From the NCBI RefSeq assembly GCF_021272385.1, contig NZ_JAJSDZ010000010.1, positions 1,488,001 to 1,552,000 of the forward strand: a DNA stretch of 64,000 nt, written 5' to 3'. Shown in pieces: positions 42,107 through 50,951 of this stretch (its first letter is position 1; the number at the start of each line of letters is the position of its first letter). The notes under the pieces were generated by a model. That model was not told the origin of the DNA and made no database searches. It saw only the letters and a list, made by a program, of their open reading frames with translations. This DNA is from Vibrio salinus (GTDB lineage Bacteria > Pseudomonadota > Gammaproteobacteria > Enterobacterales > Vibrionaceae). The translations under genes were made by a program, and so were the position numbers.

Positions 42107-43121
42107 GGCTCTGATCCATTTGTGTGTTGTTTGACTATACTTATAACAAGTATTCAAACCAACGAGCGTTCATTATGAATACAGAAGAGTTTAATGAACT
42201 AACTGAAGAAATTAATACACTCAACTTCCCCCAACTTAAACGATTACGACACAAAATCGAATCTCTGATTTCCAGCAACCAAGTTGGTAAAGCTATTGCT
42301 GACAAAGAAGAGCATATATCACATTGTCCATATTGTGGAAGTCCTGAATTTACTAAGCATGGAACCACAGCACGAGGTCAGCAACGTTATAAATGTAAGG
42401 GGTGTTCTCGCACGTTTAATTCATTAACTGGCACTCCATTGGCGAGACTGAGAATGCAGGGGAAATGGCATCAATATTCTGAAGGTATGTGGTTAACCAC
42501 TAAACTTCGGGGGGCAGCAAAAGAACTGGGTGTTAATGTCAAAACCGCATGGCTATGGCGTCATCGTTTATTAGCTGCGCCTTGTAAACATAAGCCCTCC
42601 GAGCTGCATGGGATCATTGAGGCAGATGAAACCTTTATTAATGAGTCATTCAAAGGCTCTAAGAAAATGCTTCGAGAGCCACGCAAGCGTGGTGGTGGAG
42701 ACGTCCCCAAAGTACCAATATTTCTAGCATTAGATCGAACGGGCGTAGTTACTCATCAAGTATTAGAACGTGATACAAAAGAACAATTAAAACAAGCATT
42801 AATACCAGTTCTAACACCACAAAGCGTACTTTGTACCGACGGTAATATCAGCTATAAAAGTATCATAGAAGATTTACCATTTGAGATAGACCACAAACGC
42901 CTAATTACACTGGATAAGAAGAGGGTAATTGAAGGGATATACCATATCCAAACACTCAATAACTGGACGATGCGTTGGAAAGCATGGTTAGCACAGTTTC
43001 GAGGGGTTGGAACAGCTTATCTGGACAATTATTTAACTTGGTTTAGACAAATGGAATGTGCAGAACAAAATGAAAGTTGGGTAGTTTTGGCTTTATAACC
43101 ACACACAAATGGATCAGAGCC
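42107..43121 (+). mobile_element. IS1595-family insertion sequence, complete
   Basis: A 1015-bp element bounded by perfect inverted repeats of 21 bases beginning GGCTCTGATCCATTTGTGTG, flanked by the 8-bp target duplication ATACATAT on both sides. One intact transposase gene fills it. The 8-bp duplication and the transposase type fit the IS1595 family. The ends are intact, so the insertion is probably recent. It sits inside the operator of umuDC. Confidence 0.92.
42175..43098 (+). CDS. IS1595-family transposase
   Basis: A 307-residue transposase. The N-terminal zinc ribbon CPYCGSPEFTKHGTTARGQQ continues with YKCKGCSRTFNSLTGTPL; a helix-turn-helix region (LRGAAKELGVNVKTAWLWRH) follows. The DDE-type core begins at IIEADETFINESFKGSK, with the second aspartate in VLCTDGNISYKSI and the C-terminal part ending YLDNYLTWFRQME. 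I take ATG 42175 as the start. The frame can be extended to 42124 without supporting signals. Confidence 0.9.
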   Translation: MNTEEFNELTEEINTLNFPQLKRLRHKIESLISSNQVGKAIADKEEHISHCPYCGSPEFTKHGTTARGQQRYKCKGCSRTFNSLTGTPLARLRMQGKWHQYSEGMWLTTKLRGAAKELGVNVKTAWLWRHRLLAAPCKHKPSELHGIIEADETFINESFKGSKKMLREPRKRGGGDVPKVPIFLALDRTGVVTHQVLERDTKEQLKQALIPVLTPQSVLCTDGNISYKSIIEDLPFEIDHKRLITLDKKRVIEGIYHIQTLNNWTMRWKAWLAQFRGVGTAYLDNYLTWFRQMECAEQNESWVVLAL

Positions 43122-43218
43122 ATACATATACAGTTATTCTAATACAAACGATGTCATGGTCAAGGTATGGGGTCCGGAATCTTCGTGCTTTGTACTTCAG
43201 ACACAGGATAAGGGGCGT

Positions 43219-44137
43219 TTACTGAGTGATCGGGATGATTAATTCTTCCGGTTCTCCGGCACCGCGGAACTGTTGCTGTGTCATTCGCATTGGCGTGACC
43301 GGCATACCGTAAAAATCCATTTTTTCTCCAAGGATTTCTCCGCCTAAATTCTGCAGGATTCCGACCGTGGTATCCCGGGCATCGATTTGTAATTCGTCAG
43401 TTTCCTGCCACATTTGATTTAACGAGTGGCGGGCCAGAGATTTACCGATTCCCAGACCTCTGAACCGGTCATCAACCACAAAACGACCCCAGTGCCATGT
43501 TTCGTTTTCTTTCCAGCACGCGACGGCTCCCAGAATGTACTCTCCTGATCGGGCTATCCACCATTTTTGGGGAATATCGGCGGATAACGGCACTAAGTGA
43601 GGAGGAATATTTTGTTCACCGGAAAAGATGTCTTTGATCAGATGATTAATTTCATCTTTATACGTGGTTTTCAGTGACTCAATCTGAACTCTGGCTTTAT
43701 TCTGAACGGCATTTTTCCGAAATGCACTTAATCTCAGTGTTCTGAGACCATCAATAACGTTTTGAATTTCTTCTTTTTTTAGTAATTTTAGCAACAGAGA
43801 CAGCTCGGTGTTAGCGGAAGAGTCGGCTTCGTGCAGCCTTTCTGTACCTTCCGGAGTCAGCGAAAAATATTTTTGTCGTTTATCATCTGCTATCCGGATT
43901 GTGGCGACGTAGTTTTTCTCTGACAGCGAGTGGATGGTCCGGCTTAATGATGCTTTTTCAACACTGAGTTGGTTACACAGTTCAGAAAAAGAAGTTGAGC
44001 CGTTTTTTTTGCAGATAGGTCAGGAGGTGAGCCTGCATCAGTGACAGACCCGAATTCAGACAGTTTTTATCAAGTAAGCCTAATTCACGGACTAAGTAGC
44101 GAAGCTCACTCCGTATTTGTTGTACTGAGAGCATCAT
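43219..44137 (-). pseudogene. MarR-GNAT fusion gene interrupted by a frameshift
   Basis: The downstream frame (43219-43794) encodes a GNAT domain: KWWIARSGEYILGAVACWKE, FVVDDRFRGLGIGKSLARHS and ETDELQIDARDTTVGILQNL. Continuing upstream in the same direction, 43795-44000 encodes a MarR winged helix (SFSELCNQLSVEKASLSRTI, IRIADDKRQKYFSLTPEG). The start at 44137 gives MMLSVQQIRSELRYLVRELG. The two parts are joined by an A8 run on the coding strand (T8 at 44003-44010). With seven As the frame would be open from start to stop, with eight it hits an early stop. It is either a true mutation, a sequencing error or a slippage site. Confidence 0.8.
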
Positions 44138-44152
44138 ATTTTTTGTTTTTTA

Positions 44153-44216
44153 GTTGATAGTATCAACAATAATAAAATGAAAACAATCGCTGTGCAACTT
44201 TGTTGTACGTATCAAC
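44153..44216. promoter_or_regulatory. Two palindromic boxes upstream of the MarR-GNAT gene
   Basis: GTTGATAGTATCAAC (44153-44167) is a perfect 15-bp palindrome, and GTTGTACGTATCAAC (44202-44216) is a related, weaker copy. Spacing between centres is 49 bp. Size and position fit MarR-type operators for autoregulation. Confidence 0.55.
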
Positions 44217-44427
44217 AAATATTTTGAGTTATCTTTATCTGGATGGAGTGTGAAATAAATTTACCCGGGATAACGGGAAAGGAAGACCGGTGTGTTTGTG
44301 GATCTGAAATCAAATGTTTCAATTTATTGCTTAACCTTGTTTTAAAGATCGATGACTATATATATCAGCTATCAGAGTTAATCTGTTGATATACAGGTTT
44401 ATATCGTCCTCTATTGGAGAGTACACA

Positions 44428-45291
44428 ATGAAACGAGTGGTGTTATTTTTAATTACCAACCTGGCGGTTATTTTTGTGTTGAGCATCGTGCTCAATATTG
44501 TTTTTGCGGTTACCGGTATTAATCCGGGGGGAATCTCCGGTCTGTTGGTGATGGCGGCGGTGTTTGGTTTTGGTGGTTCTCTTATTTCACTGATGATGTC
44601 GAAGTCGATTGCCTTGCGGTCGGTCGGTGGGGTGATCATCAGTAATCCACGGAATGAAACCGAGCACTGGTTACTGGAAACGGTAAAACGTCAGAGCCAG
44701 AAAGTGGGAGTAGGTATGCCCACGGTCGCAATTTATGATGCGCCCGATATCAATGCGTTTGCTACCGGTGCTAAGAAAAACGATTCGCTGGTCGCAGTGT
44801 CAAGCGGACTGTTGCATAACATGACAAGAGATGAAGCCGAAGCCGTGTTAGCGCATGAGGTGAGCCATATCGCAAATGGCGATATGGTGACCATGACCCT
44901 TCTGCAGGGGGTTCTGAATACGTTTGTTATTTTCTTATCGAGAATTATTGCTTCGGTTGTCTCGTCCCGGGATTCCGATGAAGGGGAAAGTTCGAATACA
45001 CTGGTGTATTTCGCTGTGTCAATGGTTCTGGAAATTGTTTTTGGCATACTGGCAAGTTTTATTACGATGTGGTACAGCCGTGTTCGTGAATATCATGCTG
45101 ATGCCGGTGCTGCTCAGTTGGTCGGAAAACAGAAGATGATTGCCGCACTGGAACGGCTGAAATCGAGTCATGAATCTCAGCTGGATGGTTCTATGATGGC
45201 TTTTGGAATTAATGGTAAGCGTACTTTAAGTGAACTGTTAATGAGCCATCCGCCATTAGATAAACGAATTAATGCATTGAAAAACTTATAG
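44428..45291 (+). CDS. htpX: Membrane zinc protease HtpX
   Basis: An inner-membrane metalloprotease that degrades misfolded membrane proteins together with FtsH, usually under Cpx control. It is 287 residues. The N-terminal spans are at about residues 4-28 and 37-58; the zinc motif HEVSH is at 143-147 (EAVLAHEVSHIANGDMV). The third ligand is in SRVREYHADAGAAQLVG, and the end reads LMSHPPLDKRINALKNL. The ATG at 44428 follows GGAGAG; an earlier in-frame start at 44386 is not supported. Confidence 0.96.
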   Translation: MKRVVLFLITNLAVIFVLSIVLNIVFAVTGINPGGISGLLVMAAVFGFGGSLISLMMSKSIALRSVGGVIISNPRNETEHWLLETVKRQSQKVGVGMPTVAIYDAPDINAFATGAKKNDSLVAVSSGLLHNMTRDEAEAVLAHEVSHIANGDMVTMTLLQGVLNTFVIFLSRIIASVVSSRDSDEGESSNTLVYFAVSMVLEIVFGILASFITMWYSRVREYHADAGAAQLVGKQKMIAALERLKSSHESQLDGSMMAFGINGKRTLSELLMSHPPLDKRINALKNL

Positions 45292-45326
45292 TAATCACAT
45301 AAATATTACTGTTTATACTCACCGGG

Positions 45327-45351
45327 GCCCGCTGCATAGCGGGCTTTTTTT
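45327..45351 (+). terminator. Rho-independent terminator after htpX
   Basis: The 7-bp GC stem GCCCGCT / AGCGGGC with loop GCAT is followed by a T7 tract. Confidence 0.88.
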
Positions 45352-45394
45352 ATTCGGAAATTAATGCAGGTTTAAATTTGTGAGGTTCGTTTTT

Positions 45395-45428
45395 TTGTAC
45401 TATGTTTACAAAATAAAATTTTGTACAA
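45395..45428 (+). promoter_or_regulatory. Repeated TTGTAC/TTTACAA half-sites upstream of the cfa operon
   Basis: TTGTAC (45395-45400), TTTACAA (45405-45411) and TTGTACAA (45421-45428) form overlapping inverted repeats just before the first gene of the operon. GTACA-type half-sites are used by light-sensing MerR regulators of the LitR/CarH group, which control related photolyase and cyclopropane-synthase genes in other bacteria. The link is a guess. Confidence 0.4.
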
Positions 45429-45441
45429 CTATGGAGTATCC

Positions 45442-45861
45442 ATGGATGTTGAAACGTTTACAAAGGCATACAACGAACTCGACGGCTCCAATCTGGAGGT
45501 TCTGAAAACGGTATATCATGAGGATGTGGTATTTGAGGATCCCGTTCATAAGGTGTGTGGTCTTCCGTCGCTGCTGACTTATTTTTCTGAAATGTTTTCC
45601 AATGTCTCTGAGTGCCGTTTCGATATCGGGGATGTATGCCAGAGCGGTTCGCTCGGATATGTCACCTGGACAATGACATTTATTCATCCACGAATCAATC
45701 GCGGGCAGGCTGTCTGTGTTGACGGAACCAGTCACCTTAAGTTTCTTGATGGGCAGGTTATTTATCACCGGGACTACTTCGATATGGGGCAGATGATTTA
45801 TGAGCACCTCCCTTTGCTTGGTTCTGCCATCCACTTTATCAAAAAGAGGTTAGCCACGTGA
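45442..45861 (+). CDS. NTF2/SnoaL-like protein, first gene of the cfa operon
   Basis: A 139-residue protein of the nuclear transport factor 2/SnoaL-like fold, with VETFTKAYNELDGSNLEVL at the start and YHEDVVFEDPVHKVCGLPSL (pocket region) next. The C-terminal strand FLDGQVIYHRDYFDMGQMIY is typical. Such proteins bind or isomerise small hydrophobic molecules; nothing specific is known for this one. The ATG at 45442 follows GGAG by five bases. The stop overlaps the start of the short-chain dehydrogenase gene (GTGA). Confidence 0.78.
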   Translation: MDVETFTKAYNELDGSNLEVLKTVYHEDVVFEDPVHKVCGLPSLLTYFSEMFSNVSECRFDIGDVCQSGSLGYVTWTMTFIHPRINRGQAVCVDGTSHLKFLDGQVIYHRDYFDMGQMIYEHLPLLGSAIHFIKKRLAT

Positions 45862-46583
45862 AAACGATTTTTATCACAGGAGCAAGCTCTGGAATCGGAC
45901 GGCAACTTGCTGTCGATTATGCACGAAAAGGTCATTGGGTGGTGGCGTGCGGACGAAGCAGGGATAAGTTATCAAAGCTGACCGAACAGTTTGAAAATAT
46001 GCAGATGTGCCTTTTTGATACTACAGACCGTGAGCAGGTAACTCAGGCAATAGATTCTCTTTCTGTTATCCCTGATATCTGGATTCTGAATGCCGGCGAT
46101 TGCCAGTACGTCGATGACGGAATTCTGAAATCGGACGTTATAAGACAGGTTATGGATGCCAATTTTATGGGGACGGTTCATTGTCTGGAAGCGATACAGT
46201 CTGTTCTGAAACCCGGACATCATCTGGTTATGACCGGTTCTATTGCCAGCGTGCTCGGGTTGCCCCGGGCTGCTGCATATGGTGCATCGAAAGCCGCACT
46301 ACACTATCTGTTCCGTTCGTTACAGCAAGACTGGAAAGATCGGGGACTGGTGTTTTCTTTTATTATGCCAGGCTTTGTACAGACACCGCTAACGGATAGA
46401 AACTCATTTCCGATGCCGATGCGCATTCCGGTTGAGCAGGCCAGCCGGTCTATTATCAGAGGGATTGAATTTAAGCAGGCTTACATTTATTTCCCGAGAC
46501 GGTTCACATGGATAATCCGCCTGATAGGGCTGTTGCCGTTTGAATGGCAACGCAGTGTCGTCAACCGTTTTGTACAGAGCTAA
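45858..46583 (+). CDS. Short-chain dehydrogenase/reductase
   Basis: A 241-residue NAD(P)-dependent oxidoreductase of the classical SDR family. The cofactor loop TGASSGIG is at residues 7-14, NAG occurs in WILNAGDCQYVDDG, the catalytic serine in VMTGSIASVLGLP and the YxxxK pair in AAYGASKAALHYLFRSL. The start is GTG at 45858, coupled to the upstream gene. Its place in the cyclopropane fatty acid operon suggests a lipid-related substrate; this is inference. Confidence 0.87.
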   Translation: MKTIFITGASSGIGRQLAVDYARKGHWVVACGRSRDKLSKLTEQFENMQMCLFDTTDREQVTQAIDSLSVIPDIWILNAGDCQYVDDGILKSDVIRQVMDANFMGTVHCLEAIQSVLKPGHHLVMTGSIASVLGLPRAAAYGASKAALHYLFRSLQQDWKDRGLVFSFIMPGFVQTPLTDRNSFPMPMRIPVEQASRSIIRGIEFKQAYIYFPRRFTWIIRLIGLLPFEWQRSVVNRFVQS

Positions 46584-46592
46584 GGAGTGATA

Positions 46593-47885
46593 ATGAAAAT
46601 AGCCGTGATTGGGAGTGGTATATCCGGGTTAACCGCTGCTTACTATCTTAGTCAGCAGCACGATGTCACTGTCTATGAAGCGAATGATTATATTGGCGGC
46701 CATACAGCGACGATTGATGTTGAAACAGAAGATGAAACGCTGGCTATCGATACCGGGTTTATCGTGTACAACGACAAAACGTATCCAAATTTTATCCGCT
46801 TACTTAAAGAGTTGAATGTGGAAGGGAAACCGACCGAGATGAGCTTTAGTGTTCGTAATGACTCGTGCGATCTGGAATATAACGGCCATACATTGGCGAC
46901 GCTTTTTGCCCAGAAACGAAATTTACTGAATCCGGTTTTTTACCGGTTTCTATATGAGATTACGAAGTTTAACTATCTGGCTAAAAAACAGTACCGCCAA
47001 AGCAATGAGCTGACCATCGGTAAAACGCTGGGAGAATTTTTAGGAGAATATAAATTCAGTGATTATTTTTGTCATAATTATATTCTCCCTATGGGAGCTG
47101 CTATCTGGTCATCGACGGTGGCGGATATGCGGCAAATTCCACTCTTTTTCTTTTTGCGTTTTTTTTCAAATCATGGCTTGCTGGATCTGGTGAACCGGCC
47201 TCAGTGGTTTGTTGTCAATGGTGGTTCAAAATCCTATATCGGGCCTCTGACTCAACGGTTTAAAGATTCTATCTATCTTAAAACACCAGTTACCGGCATC
47301 AAACGTAATTCGCATGGCGTTGAAGTAGAAACGGCACAGCAGACTGCCGTATACGATCATGTCATTTTAGCCTGTCACAGTGATCAGGCGCTGAAAATGA
47401 TAAACGATCCTTCAGATGACGAGCAGGACGTACTGTCCGGAATAAAATATCAGGCAAATCAGGTCACACTGCACCGGGATATCCGGTTATTGCCGGAGAG
47501 AAAACGTGCATGGGCAGCCTGGAACTACTGGATTAGTGAGTCCCAGACCGATAATTCTTTCGGTAAGCCGACATTAACGTACAACATGAACATTCTTCAG
47601 GGACTGAACTCTGAGCAGACATACTGCGTAAGTTTAAACAGTGACGGCGATATTGATCCTAAGAGTGTGATTCGCCGGTTTGTCTATCATCATCCGGTGT
47701 TTACCCCGGAAACCATAAAAGCTCAGGCCAGAAAGCATGATATTGATGGCCGTTTCCGTACCTGGTTTTGTGGGGCTTACTGGTATAACGGATTTCATGA
47801 AGATGGTGTTAGAAGTGCTTTAGATGTTGTCCGGCAGATTAAGCAAATGGCAGCATCGGAGCTTCACTCTCCGAAGGAGGCATAA
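46593..47885 (+). CDS. FAD-dependent amine oxidase-like oxidoreductase (cfa operon)
   Basis: A 430-residue flavoprotein of the amine oxidase/phytoene desaturase-like superfamily. The dinucleotide fold is at the very N-terminus (KIAVIGSGISGLTAAYYLSQ) and is followed by VYEANDYIGGHTATIDVE. The final FAD motif lies near the C-terminus (FRTWFCGAYWYNGFHEDGVR). Homologues regularly accompany DUF1365 and cyclopropane synthase genes and may modify unsaturated or cyclopropane fatty acids. The ATG at 46593 follows AGGAG by five bases. The stop overlaps the next start (TAATG). Confidence 0.87.
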   Translation: MKIAVIGSGISGLTAAYYLSQQHDVTVYEANDYIGGHTATIDVETEDETLAIDTGFIVYNDKTYPNFIRLLKELNVEGKPTEMSFSVRNDSCDLEYNGHTLATLFAQKRNLLNPVFYRFLYEITKFNYLAKKQYRQSNELTIGKTLGEFLGEYKFSDYFCHNYILPMGAAIWSSTVADMRQIPLFFFLRFFSNHGLLDLVNRPQWFVVNGGSKSYIGPLTQRFKDSIYLKTPVTGIKRNSHGVEVETAQQTAVYDHVILACHSDQALKMINDPSDDEQDVLSGIKYQANQVTLHRDIRLLPERKRAWAAWNYWISESQTDNSFGKPTLTYNMNILQGLNSEQTYCVSLNSDGDIDPKSVIRRFVYHHPVFTPETIKAQARKHDIDGRFRTWFCGAYWYNGFHEDGVRSALDVVRQIKQMAASELHSPKEA

Positions 47886-48637
47886 TGGATACGGATTTTA
47901 CCAGTCGCCTGTTAACCGGGATCATACGTCACCGGCGGTATGTGCCGACACAACATGAGCTGACTTACCCGGTTTTTATGGTTTGTATTAATCTGGATGA
48001 AATAGCCCGACTTTCTTCACAGGTGACTCTGTTCGGGACTCACTGGTGGCACTGGGCTCGTTTTAAACATACCGACTATTTCAGAGACCGGGGGCCGGAT
48101 ACGAAGTCTGCGGTAATCGATACTGTGAATAAGTTAACAGAGCAATCACTGAAAAAAGATGACTGTAAAGTTATGGCAGTGATTCATCTTCGTTATCTGG
48201 ATTTCTATTTCAGCCCGGTCAATTTTTATTATGTTTACGACGCACAGGAACATTGGAATAGCTTGGTTGCGGAAGTGAGTAATACTCCCTGGAATGAGCG
48301 GCATTATTATGTACTCAGAGCCGGTTGCGAGGAGATGACCTGTGAGAAAGCATTCCATGTATCTCCGTTCAATCCCGTCGACCAATGTTATCAGTGGCGG
48401 TTAAAGCCATTGGGCAAGTCCCTTTCTGTTCATATTGAGTGCCACCGGGACGTGAAAGAGTTTGATGCCACACTGACAATGAAATCGGTCCCGTTTACCA
48501 ATCAAAATCTGAACCGGTTATTGATACGGACTCCGGTTCAGACATTAAAAATGTTACTGGGAATCTACTGGCATGCCTTTGTTCTCTGGAAGAAAGGCAC
48601 CCCTGTTTATGATCATCCTGAAAAGGATGCCAGATAA
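47885..48637 (+). CDS. DUF1365 family protein
   Basis: A 250-residue protein of the DUF1365 family, nearly always found between an amine oxidase-like gene and a cyclopropane fatty acid synthase gene. The N-terminal RLLTGIIRHRRYVPTQHELT and the YPVFMVCINLDEIARL region are typical, as are FYFSPVNFYYVYD and KAFHVSPFNPVDQCYQW. No catalytic function is established. Translation is coupled to the upstream gene. Confidence 0.88.
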   Translation: MDTDFTSRLLTGIIRHRRYVPTQHELTYPVFMVCINLDEIARLSSQVTLFGTHWWHWARFKHTDYFRDRGPDTKSAVIDTVNKLTEQSLKKDDCKVMAVIHLRYLDFYFSPVNFYYVYDAQEHWNSLVAEVSNTPWNERHYYVLRAGCEEMTCEKAFHVSPFNPVDQCYQWRLKPLGKSLSVHIECHRDVKEFDATLTMKSVPFTNQNLNRLLIRTPVQTLKMLLGIYWHAFVLWKKGTPVYDHPEKDAR

Positions 48638-48664
48638 CTGCTATGAAGTCAGGAGGAATACACA

Positions 48665-49915
48665 ATGTTGAAATCCGGTACCATTGGCCGAAGACAAGAA
48701 TTATCACGAAGAGCGAAACTGGCCCGAAGCATTATTTTTAAATGTTTATCAAAGCTTGATACCGGACATCTGATTGTTGATGAAAAGTTTGGTGATCCGG
48801 GACACGGTTCTCAGCATCATTTCGGTCGCTACGAAGAGAAAGGTCATGCTGAAGCAATGATTACGATTCATGATATGAGTGTTTATCAGCGGGTGTTAAG
48901 TGGTGGCAGTATTGCCGCAGCAGAAGCTTATATGGACGGGGAGTGGGATAGCCCGGATTTAACGGGATTAATGAAAGTGATGGCGTTGAATCAGGAATCG
49001 GTAGACTTGATTGAAGCGAAAACCGCTTTTTTTACCGGAATGGTTTATAAATTCCGACATTGGTTAAATAAAAATTCTTTGCGCCAGTCAAAGGAAAATA
49101 TCCATTCTCATTACGATTTAGGCAATGACTTCTACCGGCTTTTTCTGGATGAACGAATGCTGTATTCCAGCGCGTTATTTGAACTTGGTAATGATGACTT
49201 AGCAGAGGCTCAACTGAGTAAGATGGATCGGCTATGTCAGGAACTGGAACTGAATTCCGGTGACCATGTGTTGGAGATAGGTACCGGGTGGGGTGGAATG
49301 GCCATTTATATGGCCAGCCGCTATGGTTGCCGGGTTACGACCACCACGATTTCTGATCAGCAATTTCATTATGCGCAGAAAAAAATCCAATTTCTGGGAT
49401 TGGAAAACCAAATTACGCTGCTCAGGAAAGATTACCGGGAACTGGAAGGCCGGTATGACAAACTGGTTTCAATCGAAATGGTCGAGGCGGTAGGTAAAGA
49501 GTATCTGAATGATTTTATTACAAAATGTAATGATTTAATTAAACCTGAAGGGAAAATGGCGATTCAGGCGATTACCATTTCAGATCAGCGTTATCAAAGC
49601 TATTCACAAAACGTAGATTTTATTCAGAAGTACATTTTCCCCGGCGGTTTTCTTCCATCACTGAATGCCCTGCTACAGTCAACGACGCACTATAGCCGGT
49701 TGAATCTAAGGAGTGTTAAAGACATCGGTCTGGATTATGCGCGTACTTTAAATCATTGGCGGAAAGAGTTTGAATCCAAAATAGAGCAGGTTGAACAGCT
49801 TGGTTATGATCAGCGGTTTATCCGGATGTGGCGTTATTATCTTTGTTATTGTGAAGGAGGATTTTTAGCCAAAGCGATCAGTACGGTTCAACTGACTTTC
49901 GAAAAACAAAAATGA
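48665..49915 (+). CDS. cfa: Cyclopropane-fatty-acyl-phospholipid synthase
   Basis: This enzyme transfers a methylene from S-adenosylmethionine onto double bonds of membrane phospholipid acyl chains. It is 416 residues. An N-terminal domain (residues about 1-110) contains VYQRVLSGGSIAAAEAYMDG. The catalytic domain starts at SHYDLGNDFYRLFLDERMLY, with SAM motif I VLEIGTGWGGMAIYMASRYG, TTTTISDQQFHYAQKKI and the active-site stretch VSIEMVEAVGKEYL. AGGAGG-type sequence precedes the ATG. The stop overlaps the next gene by four bases. Confidence 0.95.
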   Translation: MLKSGTIGRRQELSRRAKLARSIIFKCLSKLDTGHLIVDEKFGDPGHGSQHHFGRYEEKGHAEAMITIHDMSVYQRVLSGGSIAAAEAYMDGEWDSPDLTGLMKVMALNQESVDLIEAKTAFFTGMVYKFRHWLNKNSLRQSKENIHSHYDLGNDFYRLFLDERMLYSSALFELGNDDLAEAQLSKMDRLCQELELNSGDHVLEIGTGWGGMAIYMASRYGCRVTTTTISDQQFHYAQKKIQFLGLENQITLLRKDYRELEGRYDKLVSIEMVEAVGKEYLNDFITKCNDLIKPEGKMAIQAITISDQRYQSYSQNVDFIQKYIFPGGFLPSLNALLQSTTHYSRLNLRSVKDIGLDYARTLNHWRKEFESKIEQVEQLGYDQRFIRMWRYYLCYCEGGFLAKAISTVQLTFEKQK

Positions 49916-50412
49916 AATGGGTTAAATTGAACATCTGGGCGGCATCGGTATTGTTTCAGGCGGTTTGGCTCGCTTTGGTGTTGTATCCGGAGGATGTGCA
50001 GTGGATTACCTTCGTAATGTGGATGGTCATTATTACCGTTATTTTTCTCAGGAGTAAAAAGCAATTTTATTTTTGTTTCAGCCTGAGCGTATTGGGGGTG
50101 TTGCTCGACAGTGTTAATTATGGTTTTGGATTATACCGGTTTACGGGGCATTCGAATTTTATTCCGTTCTGGCTGGTTTTGCTTTGGCTTAGCTTTTCTG
50201 TTTATGCCAGTCAGATTATTGAGCATTTGTTTTCTCTGCCACGTATAGGGTTACTTTTACTTGGTGGTGTTGGCGGGGTATTAAGTTACAACGCTGCATG
50301 TCAACTGGAGTCGGTTGTATTTCCGTTATCTACGGAACTTACATCGGTCATTCTGTTTATTGAATGGGTAGGAGTAACCTATGCGATGGTCACAATTTAT
50401 GCCAAAAAATAG
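49912..50412 (+). CDS. DUF2878 family membrane protein
   Basis: A 166-residue protein with about four to five hydrophobic helices and little loop. It matches the DUF2878 type found directly behind cyclopropane synthase genes in vibrios. Central stretches are VLLDSVNYGFGLYRF and FIPFWLVLLWLSFSVYASQI. Function is unknown; a role at the membrane where the modified phospholipids reside is plausible. It overlaps both neighbours. Confidence 0.8.
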   Translation: MKWVKLNIWAASVLFQAVWLALVLYPEDVQWITFVMWMVIITVIFLRSKKQFYFCFSLSVLGVLLDSVNYGFGLYRFTGHSNFIPFWLVLLWLSFSVYASQIIEHLFSLPRIGLLLLGGVGGVLSYNAACQLESVVFPLSTELTSVILFIEWVGVTYAMVTIYAKK

Positions 50413-50950
50413 CGGATTAAGAAGCCAGTTGCTTTCTCTTTCCTTGTTGTTTTTTTCAACGGTCTGCCTGTCCAGAGAAGACTTTTTCTGGCAACAATGG
50501 ACAAAACAGGGCGAAGCGGAATTTTCGTATCTTTTTTGGGATATTTATTCCTCTTCGTTGCGGTTTCAGTCTGAGGAAGTGGTACCGGAAAAGCCCTTAT
50601 CAGAACAAAACCTGGCACTTGTAATCCGGTATCAACGCGATATTAAAGGAGAAAAACTGGTAGAAGCGACAAAAGATCAGTGGGAGCAGCAAAATTATAC
50701 TCATGATCAGCTGGATAGATGGCTGGAACAGTTATCGTCTATTTATCCGGACGTCACTGAAGGTGACAGTCTTGCCTTCGTGGTACTTGATAAAAGAGGC
50801 TACTTTTATTTTAAACCGGTTCACTCTCCTGACTGGGTAAAGATCGGTCAATCTTTCAGCCCGGCATTTTCAGATGCATTTTTATCCATCTGGCTAGGGG
50901 AGAAAACAGAGTATCCGGCCCAGCGACAACAGCTATTTGGAGAAAAATAG
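50381..50950 (+). CDS. Chalcone isomerase-like periplasmic protein
   Basis: A 189-residue protein with a signal peptide (LLSLSLLFFSTVCLS) and the chalcone isomerase-like fold of PF16036: EAEFSYLFWDIYSSSLRF, LALVIRYQRDIKGEKLVEAT, and YFYFKPVHSPDWV. In bacteria this family is not linked to flavonoids and probably binds fatty acids. The ATG at 50381 follows GGAG by six bases, inside the end of the DUF2878 gene. The cfa context fits a fatty acid-binding role. Confidence 0.8.
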   Translation: MRWSQFMPKNSGLRSQLLSLSLLFFSTVCLSREDFFWQQWTKQGEAEFSYLFWDIYSSSLRFQSEEVVPEKPLSEQNLALVIRYQRDIKGEKLVEATKDQWEQQNYTHDQLDRWLEQLSSIYPDVTEGDSLAFVVLDKRGYFYFKPVHSPDWVKIGQSFSPAFSDAFLSIWLGEKTEYPAQRQQLFGEK

Positions 50951-50951
50951 G

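Noticed and set aside
40411..43133. umuDC plus IS considered as part of an integrative element or prophage
   Set aside because: No integrase, relaxase or phage structural gene lies nearby. The IS is complete on its own and has its own target duplication.
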